Assembly: GCA_036874045.1 (NCBI GenBank)
Contig: CM072337.1
Coordinates: 25,828,001-25,892,000 of the forward strand
From: Cymodocea nodosa
Lineage: Eukaryota; Streptophyta; Magnoliopsida; Alismatales; Cymodoceaceae
DNA length: 64,000 nt
Direction of reading: 5' to 3'
Shown here one piece after another: positions 1 through 10,722 of this stretch. The notes under the pieces are model-generated. The model ran no database searches, was not told where the DNA came from, and worked only from the letters and a program-made list of their open reading frames with translations. Within the stretch, counting starts at the first letter, position 1. Each line of letters opens with the position of its first letter. Position numbers and translations under genes: made by a program.

Positions 1-511
1 TAAAAATATATAGTAAAATACACATAGGAAGTTGTATATGTAAATTATAATATAACTAACACACATGGATTGAGAAATTTATAAATGATTTAAATTTTAA
101 TTTGATAAGTGATTCAATAGAAATATATTATGATAATCAAACTATAATCAATCTTATTAATAGTGATGCAAATAATTTAAAAGGACAATATATTAATGTA
201 TAATATCATTATATTCATCGTAGAAAATGAAGAAGTAAAATTGAATTATATCTTTATATATGATATAATTGTTAATCTTTTGATAAAAGAAATTTCAATG
301 AAAATATTATCTTATAATAATGAAAATGAATATCATTGTCATGTATAGCGAGAATAAAAGTTAAAAATTATGCTACCTACGAATAATGAGAATATAAATT
401 TTGAGAATTGGGTTTTTTCGTAGATGACGAGAATAGAAATCAAATGTTATAAATTCTATAGAAATTAGAAATGTATAAAATGTTATACATGATCTTCGTA
501 GTTAAGTAGAA
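1..511 (+). mobile_element. Ty1/copia retrotransposon relic, RNase H end
   Basis: Positions about 96-310 translate, with stop codons, into a decayed copia RNase H C-terminus: a YYDNQTIINLINSD core followed by INV*YHYIHR and SKIEL, matching the family pattern YCDNxxAINLxxNxxxHxRTKHIDVRYHxIR. At least four in-frame stops make it non-functional. The element enters from the left edge, so only its 3' end is seen. Identification rests on the spacing of conserved residues, not on a search. Confidence 0.6.
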
Positions 512-1100
512 CATGTTGGAGAGTGGTCATATATAGACCACATTTGAACGTGCAAAATTGGTCAAGATGGGTTATCAGAAAATGCACGTCATGAAGTCAT
601 TGGTTGGATCAATCGATAATATAGAAGATTTTTAATTATATTAAATAGATATAAATAATATATTTTTAAATGATATAATACTCAACAGATAACTTCGTCG
701 GAAGAATCAAGACATTTATTAAGGGTCAAGGGAGTGGTGGTGTATTGGTAATCCCACGTTATAAACAGAGGTAGAGATTTTGAGTTTAAGTATCTTAAAA
801 CTAAGAATCCAAAAAATCCCTATCTATTCAAATTGAGTTCCAAATCATTTGTCGGAATCTTCACCGGAACTCTAACCTCGTTGCCGTTGCCACTGTTGGA
901 CACCAACGTAACGGTATGGTCGTATCTACCTACTGTGGTCATTGATATTTTTTGTCTTTACAACAGCGAGAATAATGTGTTTTTCCTCGTATAGTTTTAA
1001 TAAATACATTAATAAAATTGCATTGTTACTCTCGTGACTTTTCCAGAGGTTGTTAATATCCTGTGGTGATATCATATAACATAGATAGTCTACAATTTGA
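512..1100 (+). repeat. Probable copia 3' LTR (degenerate)
   Basis: The sequence TGTTGGAGAGTGGTC at 512 directly follows the copia internal relic and looks like the TGTTGGAG start common in copia LTRs. A TATA-like CACGTTATAAACAGAGG occurs near 755-771, as in an LTR promoter. The right boundary is not defined; the next element starts at 1108. Confidence 0.4.
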
Positions 1101-1289
1101 ATACTTAAGAGGTATTTGTGTACCTAGAAAATGATGGAAAGCATCGAAAATAAAAATGTTGAAAAATTTTCCGTCATTTTCTGGATGTTCGTGCATGCAG
1201 AACATTTTTCGATATTTTCCTTTGAAATTGGCAAATATGTGTAACTTTTTTCCGTTATTTTCCAACTACACCCAAAGGTGAAAACGACG

Positions 1290-1770
1290 GAAAGCACATC
1301 GTCGCCTTCCTTGTCAACCTTGATCCCGGGAACAACACTCTGGTCAACAAGGACATCGACCATCCTCTTGCCTTCACTGGTGGACTGGTACAATGTCTCC
1401 TCAAAAAGGATGGCTCCTGATATGTACCTCCCGAGAGCAGGAGCTGAGACCAGGAGCATCCTGTAAGCTTGGCAGTTGGCTTTCGATGGCACGGACGGTG
1501 AAGGTGGTGGCGCGGTGGGAGTGAACTACAGCCACTGAGGTTGGCGGCTAGCAAAGGGCTTGGCCCTTCGCCCATTCCGACTTGCCAAGGACGGGGGAGG
1601 AGAACTTGAGGAGGCTCATAGACACCATCTTATCTTCTCATTCTTAGCTGTGGTCGTGGTCGTAGTCTTCTCCTCAAGCACGGTTGCTCGCGGCCTTCAC
1701 CCCTCCCTCGCCCCTTATTTATAACTCCACCATTCTCATGCGTCTCAAGCCGGTGACGATGTGCTTCATA
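1290..1770 (-). pseudogene. FBA: Captured 5' fragment of a plastid fructose-bisphosphate aldolase gene
   Basis: Read on the minus strand, this segment contains a TATA box (TATAAATA, complement of 1716-1723), a 5' leader, an ATG at 1628-1626 and a transit-peptide-like start (MVSMSLLKFSSPVLGKSEWA) with a stop TAG at 1550-1548. In another frame it continues as NCQAYRMLLVSAPALG, then SGAILFEETLYQS, VDVLVDQ and VVPGIKVDK, the N-terminal strands of class I aldolase. The roughly 45 residues that normally lie between transit peptide and NRQAYR, including the DESNATCGKR segment, are missing. The fragment ends near 1297 in transposon subterminal sequence. It is a broken gene that nonetheless retains promoter-like DNA. 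The identity is recognised from family knowledge. Confidence 0.85.
1716..1723 (-). promoter_or_regulatory. TATA box of the captured aldolase promoter
   Basis: TATAAATA on the minus strand lies about 90 bp before the fragment's ATG, a normal plant core-promoter distance. It could drive a chimeric transcript toward lower coordinates. This is an inference; no expression data are available. Confidence 0.5.
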
Positions 1771-2313
1771 AATTTTATTTGAAAATCAGATGCAACATAT
1801 TTACTTGAAAATGAGCAAGAAGAATTACATAGAATGTCAGATGATAATGTTCAACAAACTTTTATAAAAGAAGCTACATCTGCTAATGTTGAATCAAGTT
1901 AGGATTATAGAAATCAAATTGCTGATACAATACGTGTTAATATTATGAAAGATATGTGAAACAATAAAGAAATGTGATATGTATTTTATGTTGTAATTAT
2001 CTTGTATTATTTATAACAAATTTTCTTATTCTCTATCTTTCAAATATGAACAATAAATATTGAATTGAGTTAATCTTCAATATTTTCTAATATGTGAACA
2101 AGCATACATAATTTATATTTTATAATTTTCCGTCATTTTCTATTACATACACAAACACACATTTTTCAAATTCCGTCATTTTCTGTTATATGCACAAACA
2201 CTCTGATTTTCTATAAATTTTTTGTTAATTTCTGTTATTTTTCTTTTTGATGTTTTTCATAATTTTTCGTCATTTTATTTTCGACATTTTCTAGATACAC
2301 AAACAACTCCTTA

Positions 2314-3099
2314 ATTGAGATCTACCTATTAGTGTATAATTTAAAATTTTTAATTCAAAATTTTAAAAAAATAAAACCATCAGGTATAATGATGATGGTA
2401 TAGCTTAACGTTTTGTTTTAAAACGCTTGGAATGGAATTCGCTTTACCATAGATTTATGCTGTTCCTTTTAATCGTAAATATTCGTTTCATCCATCCTTT
2501 CAGGTTACTTCTTTTTACTGAATAAAATCAATAATGCATGACTATTACCGAAAAAGATGAATGAGCGCATAGGAGCATCGAAATTGTCCAACATATATGA
2601 TAGTTAAATAAAACTGGAAGATTAAGAATATTACGTGTTTAAGCTGAACTGTTTGTTAAATATATGTTACATATTTAAGTTGAATTATATTGACAAATAT
2701 TGAACTTACTTTATAAGGCAATCAAAGAAAACAATGGAAAAACTCATAATAAAAGAGTCGGCAAAGACGTGGAATTACATCATAGACAGATATAAAAAAT
2801 AAAAAAAAATCAAAGCAAAAATAATTAGGAAAAATATTAATAGTCTTATGAAAATATGACGATTAATGTATACAAATTATAAGAAAATTAATAATCAAAG
2901 TAAATTGTATCGATAATGACCTCGAAGTCTAAAATGAATTTGTTTAGGTTAGAATTGCATATTATTGAGAAGTGAATTTATTGAAATTTTATTTACATAG
3001 TTTTTTTTTTTTTTTTATAAAATCATATAGAATATGTGCAGTACAAAGGAAAGTCATGTGACGTTTATGATCAACTTGTAATGTTTTTTTAATGTAGCA
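2314..3099. other. AT-rich intergenic DNA
   Basis: No coding signal was seen. A poly-T run lies at about 3001-3016. Confidence 0.6.
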
Positions 3100-3359
3100 T
3101 TACGTCAGGAAATTATAATAAGACACTTATTAAGGATTGTAAACAAGTAAAAAAAGAGAGAGAAAAAGATGCAAGTGTTAATGTCAATGATAATAATTTT
3201 GGATCATTGAATCTAATGTGTTGTCAGATTGTTTTAGACTTATATTTGAAAATAAAAATAAATTCTCCTTCGTACACGTAGTTAACTTAAGATATTCATA
3301 AAAAAAGAAAGTGAGCTCGATCCCATGCAAAGTCGTAAGAAGTTATGGCATTAACATTT

Positions 3360-3645
3360 AAAGATGTGGTTAATGTGTTCATACATTTACGTGAAAAGGA
3401 AGATGAAACTTGTAAAAAAACAAATGCAAATTATGAGAGATATGGTTAAAGCTAAACATAGAAAAGTAGAATGATTAAAAAAACAATCAAAGGAAGTCAT
3501 TGGTGCATTACTTGACCTACTAGGTAACATAAATAGATTCAAAGCAACGAAGATATTGCAAAATAAGTCAACGTGAGATCAATTTCTTTTTGTCCTAGAG
3601 GATATGATCAGGGTTAAGTGATTGAAGTACCATATGGAGCGAACT
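3360..3645 (+). pseudogene. Relic of a transposon-associated Myb/SANT-like ORF
   Basis: With stop codons, the plus strand reads MQIMRDMVKAKHRKVE, EVIGALLDLLGN, RFKATKILQNKST and QFLFVLEDM. This resembles the C-terminal end of plant Harbinger-type ORF1 proteins (a pattern like LL..L...R.KA..IL.....FL.L..DMR..WLK, also found in the minus-strand ORF at 25.1-25.4 kb). Degenerate and not functional. The assignment is tentative. Confidence 0.35.
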
Positions 3646-3684
3646 TGGTTTCTTTAGGGTTTTTCTTTACTTTTTTATGATGAA

Positions 3685-3970
3685 TCTTAATAGACAACGT
3701 TACGATCGTTCCGTTTGTTATGTTATTAAGTTGCAATGAAGAACGTTATGTTCGTTCTATATGTCATATGTTGTTGTCTTGTTATGATTAATGGTATTGT
3801 TAATAGACAATGTTATCTTCATATTGTATGCCACAAGTTGTTGTTATGTTACGATGAATGTTATTTTTAATGGACAATGTTATATTTTTTCCTTGTGTCA
3901 TATATTATTTATTTGCTAATGAACGATATTATGTTCGTAGATGAATGTTAATAGACAATGTCATGATGTA
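3685..3970 (+). repeat. Degenerate tandem repeat
   Basis: Variants of TAATAGACAATGTTAT recur at about 3689, 3802, 3869 and 3950, separated by repeated GTTGTTATGTTACGATGAA-like stretches. Units are uneven, about 65-115 bp. Confidence 0.5.
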
Positions 3971-5896
3971 TCTTAATAGTCATTTTGTTTGTATATGGAT
4001 TACTTCTTTTTTTTGAAGGTATGAATAATTTGAAAGTACTTTTGAAAGAGGAAGAGGAAGAGTCAAAAAGAAAGAAAATAATTCTCATAACCATGTTTAA
4101 TACGCTTTTAGGAATTGCTAGTACATTAAATGACAATTCCATTACCACACATCAAATTTATAGTATAGAAAAACAAATTTATATCAAAAGATTATTATAT
4201 CATTCTTTACAAAATTAAACATATAATTATTAAAAAAATTATAGAATGAGTCAACATGATTTATTAAAATTTTACAACTTATTAAAAAAAGTAATAAAAA
4301 AAAATAAGTGTTATTACAATTTTTCTAGCAACAATTGGGTAGAATGAAAGGTATAAAGTAACTAGAGTATTTTCCTCATTTTACTTGATTAATGATACAT
4401 ATTTGAATGATATGTTCAATACTTTTAACTAAATATTTATCTTCGATTTTAAGTAGAATTTGTAATGATCCTAATGTCTTCTCATGTTTCAAAATAAATT
4501 ATTACTTTTTTTAGAAATGATTTATAATACAATATAATTTGATGATTAACTTCTTAATATGGTGTTATAGGATTAAATTTGTTCTATTAGTAACAAATAT
4601 GTGACAATAAAAATTTCTTAAGAAGAAAGTGCAATATTTAAAAATAGAAGAGATAAATTAACATAAAATATTATGATAACTTATAATTTTGATATAGAAA
4701 TTGTTTATGTTTTAAGTGGTTAAAAAAGATAAACAATTAATGCTCAAATACTTTAAGATGTAGAAAGTTAATAACTTTTTAGTTTCACCAAATACATTAG
4801 TCATTATATAAATGAATATTATTTATCAAAATATTACTAAGATAAAAGAATTGACTTATTTATATCTATTTTGATTGGACTCCTTTTTAATTTTATGTAA
4901 ATAAATTTCACTTGATAAAGGTTAGTTATCTAAATTGATTAGAATTTATTTATTTATTTTGAAATGTTAAATATCATTTAATAGAGTATGACGTTGATTA
5001 ATTTTTAACAAATGTAGTAGAAAACTTTAAGTATAGACATTCATTATTAAAAAAGATCATTAAAAGAAATTGCTTTAACATATCTTGAATTTGTAAAACA
5101 TTGCTTCTTGATTTTATGATGTTGCATGATATTTTTATTTAAAACACACGTAAATATTGTTTCAACATGTTTTTTTCTTTACAATTTTATTTATAAATGT
5201 AACAAATTTATTTAAAAATTTCAAAAATGAATTATAAGAAATTAACACTATTAATGCTATATAAGTTCTTGAAAAAAGAGGAAAATAAATTAGTAATACT
5301 GTTAGAATAACTGAAGAAAAAAATAACAAATAAATTACAAGAAAATATTATGAATAGTATGTAGGAAGGATGATAGTCATGATTTATTTTCAAGAACATG
5401 TATTTAAACATTATGGATTTGCTATTAGTAGTTCTAAGTTTTTTTTATAATTGTACTTTATAAACTTTTTTTCATTAAATTAATATTAGTAATTCTTAAA
5501 GTTCTAAACTTTTATGGAATGTCTTCTTTACTTTTCATCAAATTCTTTTACATTTTTTTCAAACTTCTTAATATACATAAATACTCATTAACTTTTTGTT
5601 ATTTTCACTCTCCTAAATTTTTAGATTTTCTTCTCGTCTTTTATATATGTTATAAATATATCTATACACCAACAAGTCACGTAAACATCGACAGAAGTTT
5701 AACTTAGTTTCTCTGATATTTTATACATTTTCTCGGCACCGCTTTACTAAACATTTCACTCTTCTCAGCATTCCTTGCCAAAGAATATTAATTCGAAGAT
5801 ATATAAGAAATATATATACCGTTATCACCCGATCGATCCTGGTGTTTTCCTTTAGTTTTTCAATTTTAATTCAAAACAATAGAGATAGATCAACAA
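3971..5896. other. AT-rich intergenic DNA
   Basis: Only short, low-complexity reading frames are present. No recognisable gene was seen until the tRNA. Confidence 0.6.
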
Positions 5897-5968
5897 GTCG
5901 TTGTAGTATAGTGGTAAGTATTCCCGCCTGTCACGCGGGTGACCCGGGTTCGATCCCCGGCAACGGCG
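5897..5968 (+). tRNA. trnD-GTC: tRNA-Asp (anticodon GTC)
   Basis: A 72-nt cloverleaf with acceptor stem GTCGTTG/CAACGGC (one U-G pair), anticodon stem CCCGC/GCGGG, seven-base loop with GTC at 5930-5932, and an intact T arm (CCGGG, TTCGATC, CCCGG) that includes the B-box. No intron; CCA is not encoded, as in nuclear genes. The upstream CAACAA (5891-5896) fits the CAA initiation motif of plant Pol III tRNA genes. This is the nuclear cytosolic type, not the plastid version. Confidence 0.97.
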
Positions 5969-5970
5969 TC

Positions 5971-5976
5971 TTTTTT
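5971..5976 (+). terminator. Pol III terminator of tRNA-Asp
   Basis: A run of six T residues begins two bases after the tRNA 3' end. Confidence 0.85.
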
Positions 5977-6054
5977 ATCTTTTGTTAACCTAACCTAAAA
6001 CGATCTACAGTCCCACGACTAGGGCAGGTGCATCGCGTGGTAGGGACCATGAGG

Positions 6055-6146
6055 CTTGTCACCACCCCCTTTTCCTTTTTTTAGGTGAACAAGACTTGTC
6101 ACCACCCCCTTTTCCTTTTTTTAGGTGAACAAGACTTGTCACCGCC
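6055..6146 (+). repeat. 40-bp tandem duplication
   Basis: Two identical 40-bp units (6055-6094 and 6095-6134) begin CTTGTCACCACCCCC and end TTAGGTGAACAAGA, followed by a partial third unit with one change. The perfect identity suggests a recent duplication. Confidence 0.9.
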
Positions 6147-6638
6147 TTCTCTCCAACATTAATTAACTTTTGTGGCTAATCAAGATGGGTTGATGGGATA
6201 TCACATTATACCAACATTAACCGTCTTTCCCCAACTCCATGCTTACCCAATCGTAGTAAACCATCCCTCTATCTCTATAGTCGATCACCTGACCACATCT
6301 CTACCTAGGCAAGTTTGCCACCGGCTGCCCTTCCCAAATAAAGGTAACGAAATATTCGCATTTTAGTTATATATTTTTATAATTAACATTTCACTTTAGT
6401 TAAGGTTAGATGTTAACAATGTCAACGATCAAACTATTTAGAGAGCATTTAGATGTTAAGATAAAGTCAAGAATAATAAGGATGGGCATATGGAGAATTG
6501 TTAGAAATAACAGGAATATTACGATAAAAACCGTAAATAAGAACATCCATAGGAGAGGGGGAAGGAAAATGAAATTTGTAGAAACGTCGATGGGAGGCTT
6601 CCGATTGGCAAATTTCAGATTCATTCCGTTGCTTGGCA

Positions 6639-7517
6639 TTATTGGCAAGACGATCGAGGGGGAACGGCTCCAAAATTGTCCCCAAACATCGCGTAAGGAT
6701 GATGGTCCATGCCAGTCACCGGCATCGGAAGCGTCCCGTGAGGCGATGCGTAAGGCGTAAGCGATGGAACATGGGTGCCGGTGGTGGTGACCCGTTGCTG
6801 ATGACTATTATCCGCCGCCGGAGGTAGAGGCGGTGGCGGCGAAGACGAAGACGCGCCTTCGTCCGAAATTCCTCGCATCCTCTTGATGTACAGTCTATAC
6901 TTCTGCAGATGGCTCGCCACGTTTTCTCTAGTCAATCCCTCAACGTTCATCAGCTGCATAATCGTCTTCGGCACCGCGTTCTTTAGCCCTAGATGCGCCA
7001 CGACGTCTACGAACCTCTTCTGGAGCTGCGGCGTCCAGACGAGCCGTGGCTTCTTCGACACCCGCCCCGAATTAGAGTTCTCCTCGTTTTCCACGTGGGA
7101 ACCGAAGCCAGCATCCTCCGTTTCGTCGGATCCTCTCGCCCTCGCCTTCTTCAACGATTTCGTCTCCGAGACACCACCCTCCTTCCCCTCGCCCTCGTCC
7201 CCGTCGTCAACGACTGGATCAAGATCGTCCCGATCCGTACGGTCCCTCCCCGCCGCCGCAGAGGATGAGCTGTAAGCTACCTGGCGCCGGAGCGAGGAGA
7301 CGGTGCTCTGCGATGCTCGGTGAACGTCCAGCAGCGTTTTGGTCGGTTCGGGCGAGATACTGAAGGCGGAGGCCAGTTCCTGCGGGATCAGCGACTGGGA
7401 CAAAGGGATAAGGTCGTCGGCGGTGGGGAGGCCGTTTTCCCATTCGAGGACGCGTTCTTCGTTCTTGTCAGCCGCTGGCCCACCGTAATCGGAGATCCCG
7501 TCGACTTCTTTCCCCAT
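6639..7517 (-). CDS. LUX: LUX/PCL1-like GARP-MYB transcription factor
   Basis: An intronless 292-residue protein, somewhat shorter than Arabidopsis LUX (about 320). The N-terminal motif ([20 protein letters not shown], then [10 protein letters not shown], residues 25-58) is typical of the LUX/PCL1 group. The single-repeat GARP DNA-binding domain covers residues 155-214, with [14 protein letters not shown] and [13 protein letters not shown]. An acidic, low-complexity linker lies between them, and a Pro/Ser-rich tail ends in [15 protein letters not shown] works in the nucleus in the Evening Complex with ELF3 and ELF4, repressing day-phased clock genes; a role here is inferred from family. Odd: residue 166 is Gln (CAG) where relatives have His in TPQLHKRF. 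The start at 7517 places the conserved N-terminal motif as expected. Neighbours are tRNA-Asp downstream and a long intergenic gap upstream. A sister paralogue (PCL1-like) is equally possible. Confidence 0.92.
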   Translation of the reverse strand: MGKEVDGISDYGGPAADKNEERVLEWENGLPTADDLIPLSQSLIPQELASAFSISPEPTKTLLDVHRASQSTVSSLRRQVAYSSSSAAAGRDRTDRDDLDPVVDDGDEGEGKEGGVSETKSLKKARARGSDETEDAGFGSHVENEENSNSGRVSKKPRLVWTPQLQKRFVDVVAHLGLKNAVPKTIMQLMNVEGLTRENVASHLQKYRLYIKRMRGISDEGASSSSPPPPLPPAADNSHQQRVTTTGTHVPSLTPYASPHGTLPMPVTGMDHHPYAMFGDNFGAVPPRSSCQ

Positions 7518-7699
7518 GGAATTTGACGAAGGGAGAGGAGATTAGGGTTTGGCGCAGTGGATCGGAAAGGATGTGATGAAGTGGACGATACCCGTTCGCG
7601 CTGGAGCAGCTGGCGTTGAATTGTGAGCTTTTTCCCCATTTTTTATGGTTTTTTGAGGAGAAAAGCGCAAATCTGAATCATCTGATTCCGTGGGTTGTC

Positions 7700-7705
7700 C
7701 ACGTG
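7700..7705. promoter_or_regulatory. G-box in the LUX-like promoter
   Basis: CACGTG within the palindrome GTCCACGTGGAC, about 180 bp upstream of the start codon. G-boxes bind bHLH (PIF) and bZIP factors and are common near clock genes. Functional use is inferred. Confidence 0.5.
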
Positions 7706-8689
7706 GACGAGCTCGATGGGTACTTTTGATCGCATAGAGCTTTTTTGGACAATTGCGGAATTTTAGACGAAAAAATGAGATATTAGAGTAAGATTACTTA
7801 TGATTTTCTTTTTTAAATTTGTGTACTTAACGCAAACAGTGGGCCGAGTCCGCAGAAACGCTAGTGGCGGTTGCGAGATTTTTTTCAATACCCTATGGTT
7901 TATTTGTATAGGTATCATTCGATAAATATTTTCTTTTACAGTGAGTAGCTTGAAAATTATAAAACACTGGTTAGTGGAAAGGGGTTCAAATTTAAAGGCC
8001 AGTTCAGCAAAAAGATAACAACAATGAAACAAAAGACATAGGTAGATTAAATGCTGGAAAGAAGATCAGTGATAAATTGTAGTATTACGATTTTCTACTT
8101 TTGGAGTAGTCAATTGGTTTCAATTTGACTTCGTTTTCTTAATATACTCTACACCTGATCTAACTGCAAAGTTATTTAATCAAAAATATTATGTTATCGT
8201 ATATGAAGAAAATATCTGTAGCAGCAGACTAATAAATTTTTTTGTTATTTCTCTCCTTACAACACACCCAGATGAGATGAGTGAGATGAAAAAAATATAC
8301 CAAATCGATTTATTACCAAGAAAGACACAATTACAAGTATTCAAAAAAGCAGAATAAATTAAATTATCTTAAAGAAAGGAACGACCATTACCAATAATAA
8401 AAGTCTAAATATCATTTACCAACAAATATATGATTGGTAGTTTCCATTCTAAATTTGCAGAATGAACTGGAAGTAGTAATTTCCAACGAATTACATCAGG
8501 AGTATTAGGAAGGTTGATATCATGGATAACCGAGAGAAGCCTGAGGTCTAAGGTTAGTGCCACAAGAAATTTGTGGGTTTTCATTAAAGTTGAGGAGAGT
8601 CAATTGTTTTTGCCACTAAGTACTTGTGACAATTGATAAATGGAAAATATCATTGGATAAATATATGTGAATTTGTTTAAACATTATAG
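7706..8689. other. Intergenic DNA upstream of the LUX-like gene
   Basis: AT-rich. Apart from the G-box and probable 5' leader of the clock gene, no feature was recognised. Confidence 0.5.
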
Positions 8690-9020
8690 AAAATTTTAAT
8701 TCAAAATATGAATAAAAAGGTTCATCATCAATTTGTTTTTATTTTAATAATGTGAGACTTCTTTTGTAACTTATTTATATCTCTACAAATATCATAGATA
8801 GATTTACATAAATTTACCCTAATATCGTGTAAACTTTTGATTTAATATTAATTAATAGTGAACAAAATGATCATCTTCAATTTGTTCTAATTTTAATTGA
8901 AATGAGACTTTTAATATTCTCTGTTACTTGTAGATTACTTATATGTTTATAAATAGATGTCCGTGAATCGACTCTAATATGATGTAAAACTTTAATTCAA
9001 AATTAATTAACAATCAGGAT
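8690..9020 (+). repeat. Diverged tandem duplication of about 165 bp
   Basis: Two adjacent units share TTTTAATTCAAAAT, ATCATC-TTCAATTTGTT, AATGAGACTT and CGTGTAAA/ATGTAAAAC-TTT in the same order, roughly 8690-8855 and 8856-9020. Origin not recognised. Confidence 0.55.
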
Positions 9021-10722
9021 CACTATCAATACAATAGAAAAGGATAAGCCTTTCAAAAGAAGAAAATGGAATCCAACAAATAAATCCGTATATATTTGAT
9101 TCGAATAAAATCTAACGAAATAAACGGAATATATTTTGTCAATAATGGACGGTTGACGATGTAATACATTGGAGAGACGAAATCTTAGATTTGAACTTGA
9201 GTAAAATATTACCATTATTAACAAAAACATAAAACACACATTTTCTTTTAGGTATGTTCATGTAATTCAATTTGTAACATTTATGTATTTCAATATTTAA
9301 TAAAGAATAATTTAAGAAAATATTCAGAGAGGATCCCGTGCGAAAGAAATTATGTGAAGCTGTTCCTCTTTATTTCTTTAGTCTTATAAATGTTACCTGT
9401 GAACAGTAACTTTAAAATACGTTTGGTCATATGTAATCTATATATAACGTAATTGATTTACATTTCTTAACTAGATTACACCGTTTGAGTTTTTATGATT
9501 AGAAACTTTCAAGTGGGATTACAAGAAATTAAGTTTTTTGGGACATCGCTTAATTAACTAAAGATAAATTTAAATAGTGAAATAGATTCTTTATAGTATT
9601 TTATGATTAATTTTTAAATACCAAATATTGTAATTTCAGTATTTTAAAAAGATTACAATCAATCAAACAAGACTTACTTTTGAATTGTGCGATAAATATT
9701 TTTAAAAACTTGTATTAGCATGGACATGTAAAGTTGGGTTTGCTAAAAATTTTGGAGGAGTAATCCTTTTAAGAATATAGCTTTTGATGGGTGAGTTTTT
9801 GGAGAGAGATTCTGAAAATTCCATAAATTTGAGATGAAAATTATGTTTGGCAAGCTTTTAAGGGTTGATAATATCCCCATCCAATTATAACATTTTTAAA
9901 CCCTTCGGCCGAATGTATCATTAATATATAAAAAGACATGACCTGATCATAAACATGCATTTTAGTGAAAGTTTGATTGTTTTAGTCAGTCTTTCAAAAA
10001 CATTGGTCTCATTCATTACTCGTGCTCTCTTACCCAAACCCTTCCTTCGTACACTGGTTGGTAAACATTTCTGCGTTAGACGTGGTATCAAATCCAAATT
10101 ATTTTTTATTACACAAAAATGTAACTACCGTCGTACACATCCAGGATTTCTTTTCCTGGTGCTCACAAGTCAAACTAATGGACTAGTCACGCAAAATACT
10201 ACTTTCCATAGATCATCTAACCTACTTCCTCTCCATTTTACTTAAAGAAGAAATGGGAGAGAGATGTGCGGAAGAGTAGAGGGCGTGTCGAAGAGATGGG
10301 GGAAGACGGCAGCCACCGCCGAGAGTTGTGAAATTTCTTTTCTTACTTGAACATTTCTTATCTCACATCTAGAGTGTACATTGGATCCAATGGCTCCTCA
10401 CATTTAACTTTAAAGTTGACAATAGCAAAATTTGGAGGAGATGACATCAACAACACCGAACGGAAGTTTAGCTATCCGGGTTCCAACTTATAACTAACCG
10501 TGCATGAAGACTTTTTCTTTTTGAAGCAGTAACCCAACAGCTACTGGCAGCATAGAACCTGCAATTTTACCAAACATGCCGGATACACCGGTTGGTGTAA
10601 TAGAAGTTTTGCACATGTAAAAACACATTCATCTAATAACTTTTTTTTGGGTTTTTGTCCAAAAAGCCATCGATGAATAAGATAATAAGTAAAGAAAAAT
10701 GGCAACTACAACTATTTGATTT
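9021..10722. other. Intergenic DNA
   Basis: AT-rich. A 96-codon ATG frame at 9955-10245 has no recognisable domain and ordinary intergenic composition. A short GC-rich patch lies near 10255-10330. No gene is supported. Confidence 0.5.

Larger units (their letters stand above)
1108..2310 (+). mobile_element. PIF/Harbinger-like Pack-type element carrying an aldolase gene fragment
   Basis: A 1,203-bp unit is flanked by TTA on both sides (1105-1107 and 2311-2313), the target duplication typical of PIF/Harbinger. Its terminal inverted repeats (1108-1133 and 2285-2310) match at 22 of 26 positions and share the core TTTGTGTA-C/T-CTAGAAAATG. The right half (about 1780-2000) translates into a decayed transposase C-terminus (ENEQEELHRMSDDNVQQT, then DYRNQIADTIRVNIMKDM) that also occurs in the larger copy at 23.5-23.65 kb on the opposite strand. 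The left half carries GC-rich foreign DNA recognisable as plastid aldolase. It is therefore a non-autonomous, gene-capturing derivative. Confidence 0.8.

Noticed and set aside
5897..5968. Plastid or mitochondrial origin of the tRNA
   Set aside because: Sequence follows the nuclear plant tRNA-Asp with Pol III terminator and upstream CAA, not the organellar form.
6883..7275. 130-codon plus-strand frame opposite the LUX-like gene
   Set aside because: Antisense to a clearly conserved GARP coding region; no domain of its own.
9955..10245. 96-codon plus-strand ORF
   Set aside because: No recognised domain, no promoter or polyadenylation context and intergenic-like codon use.
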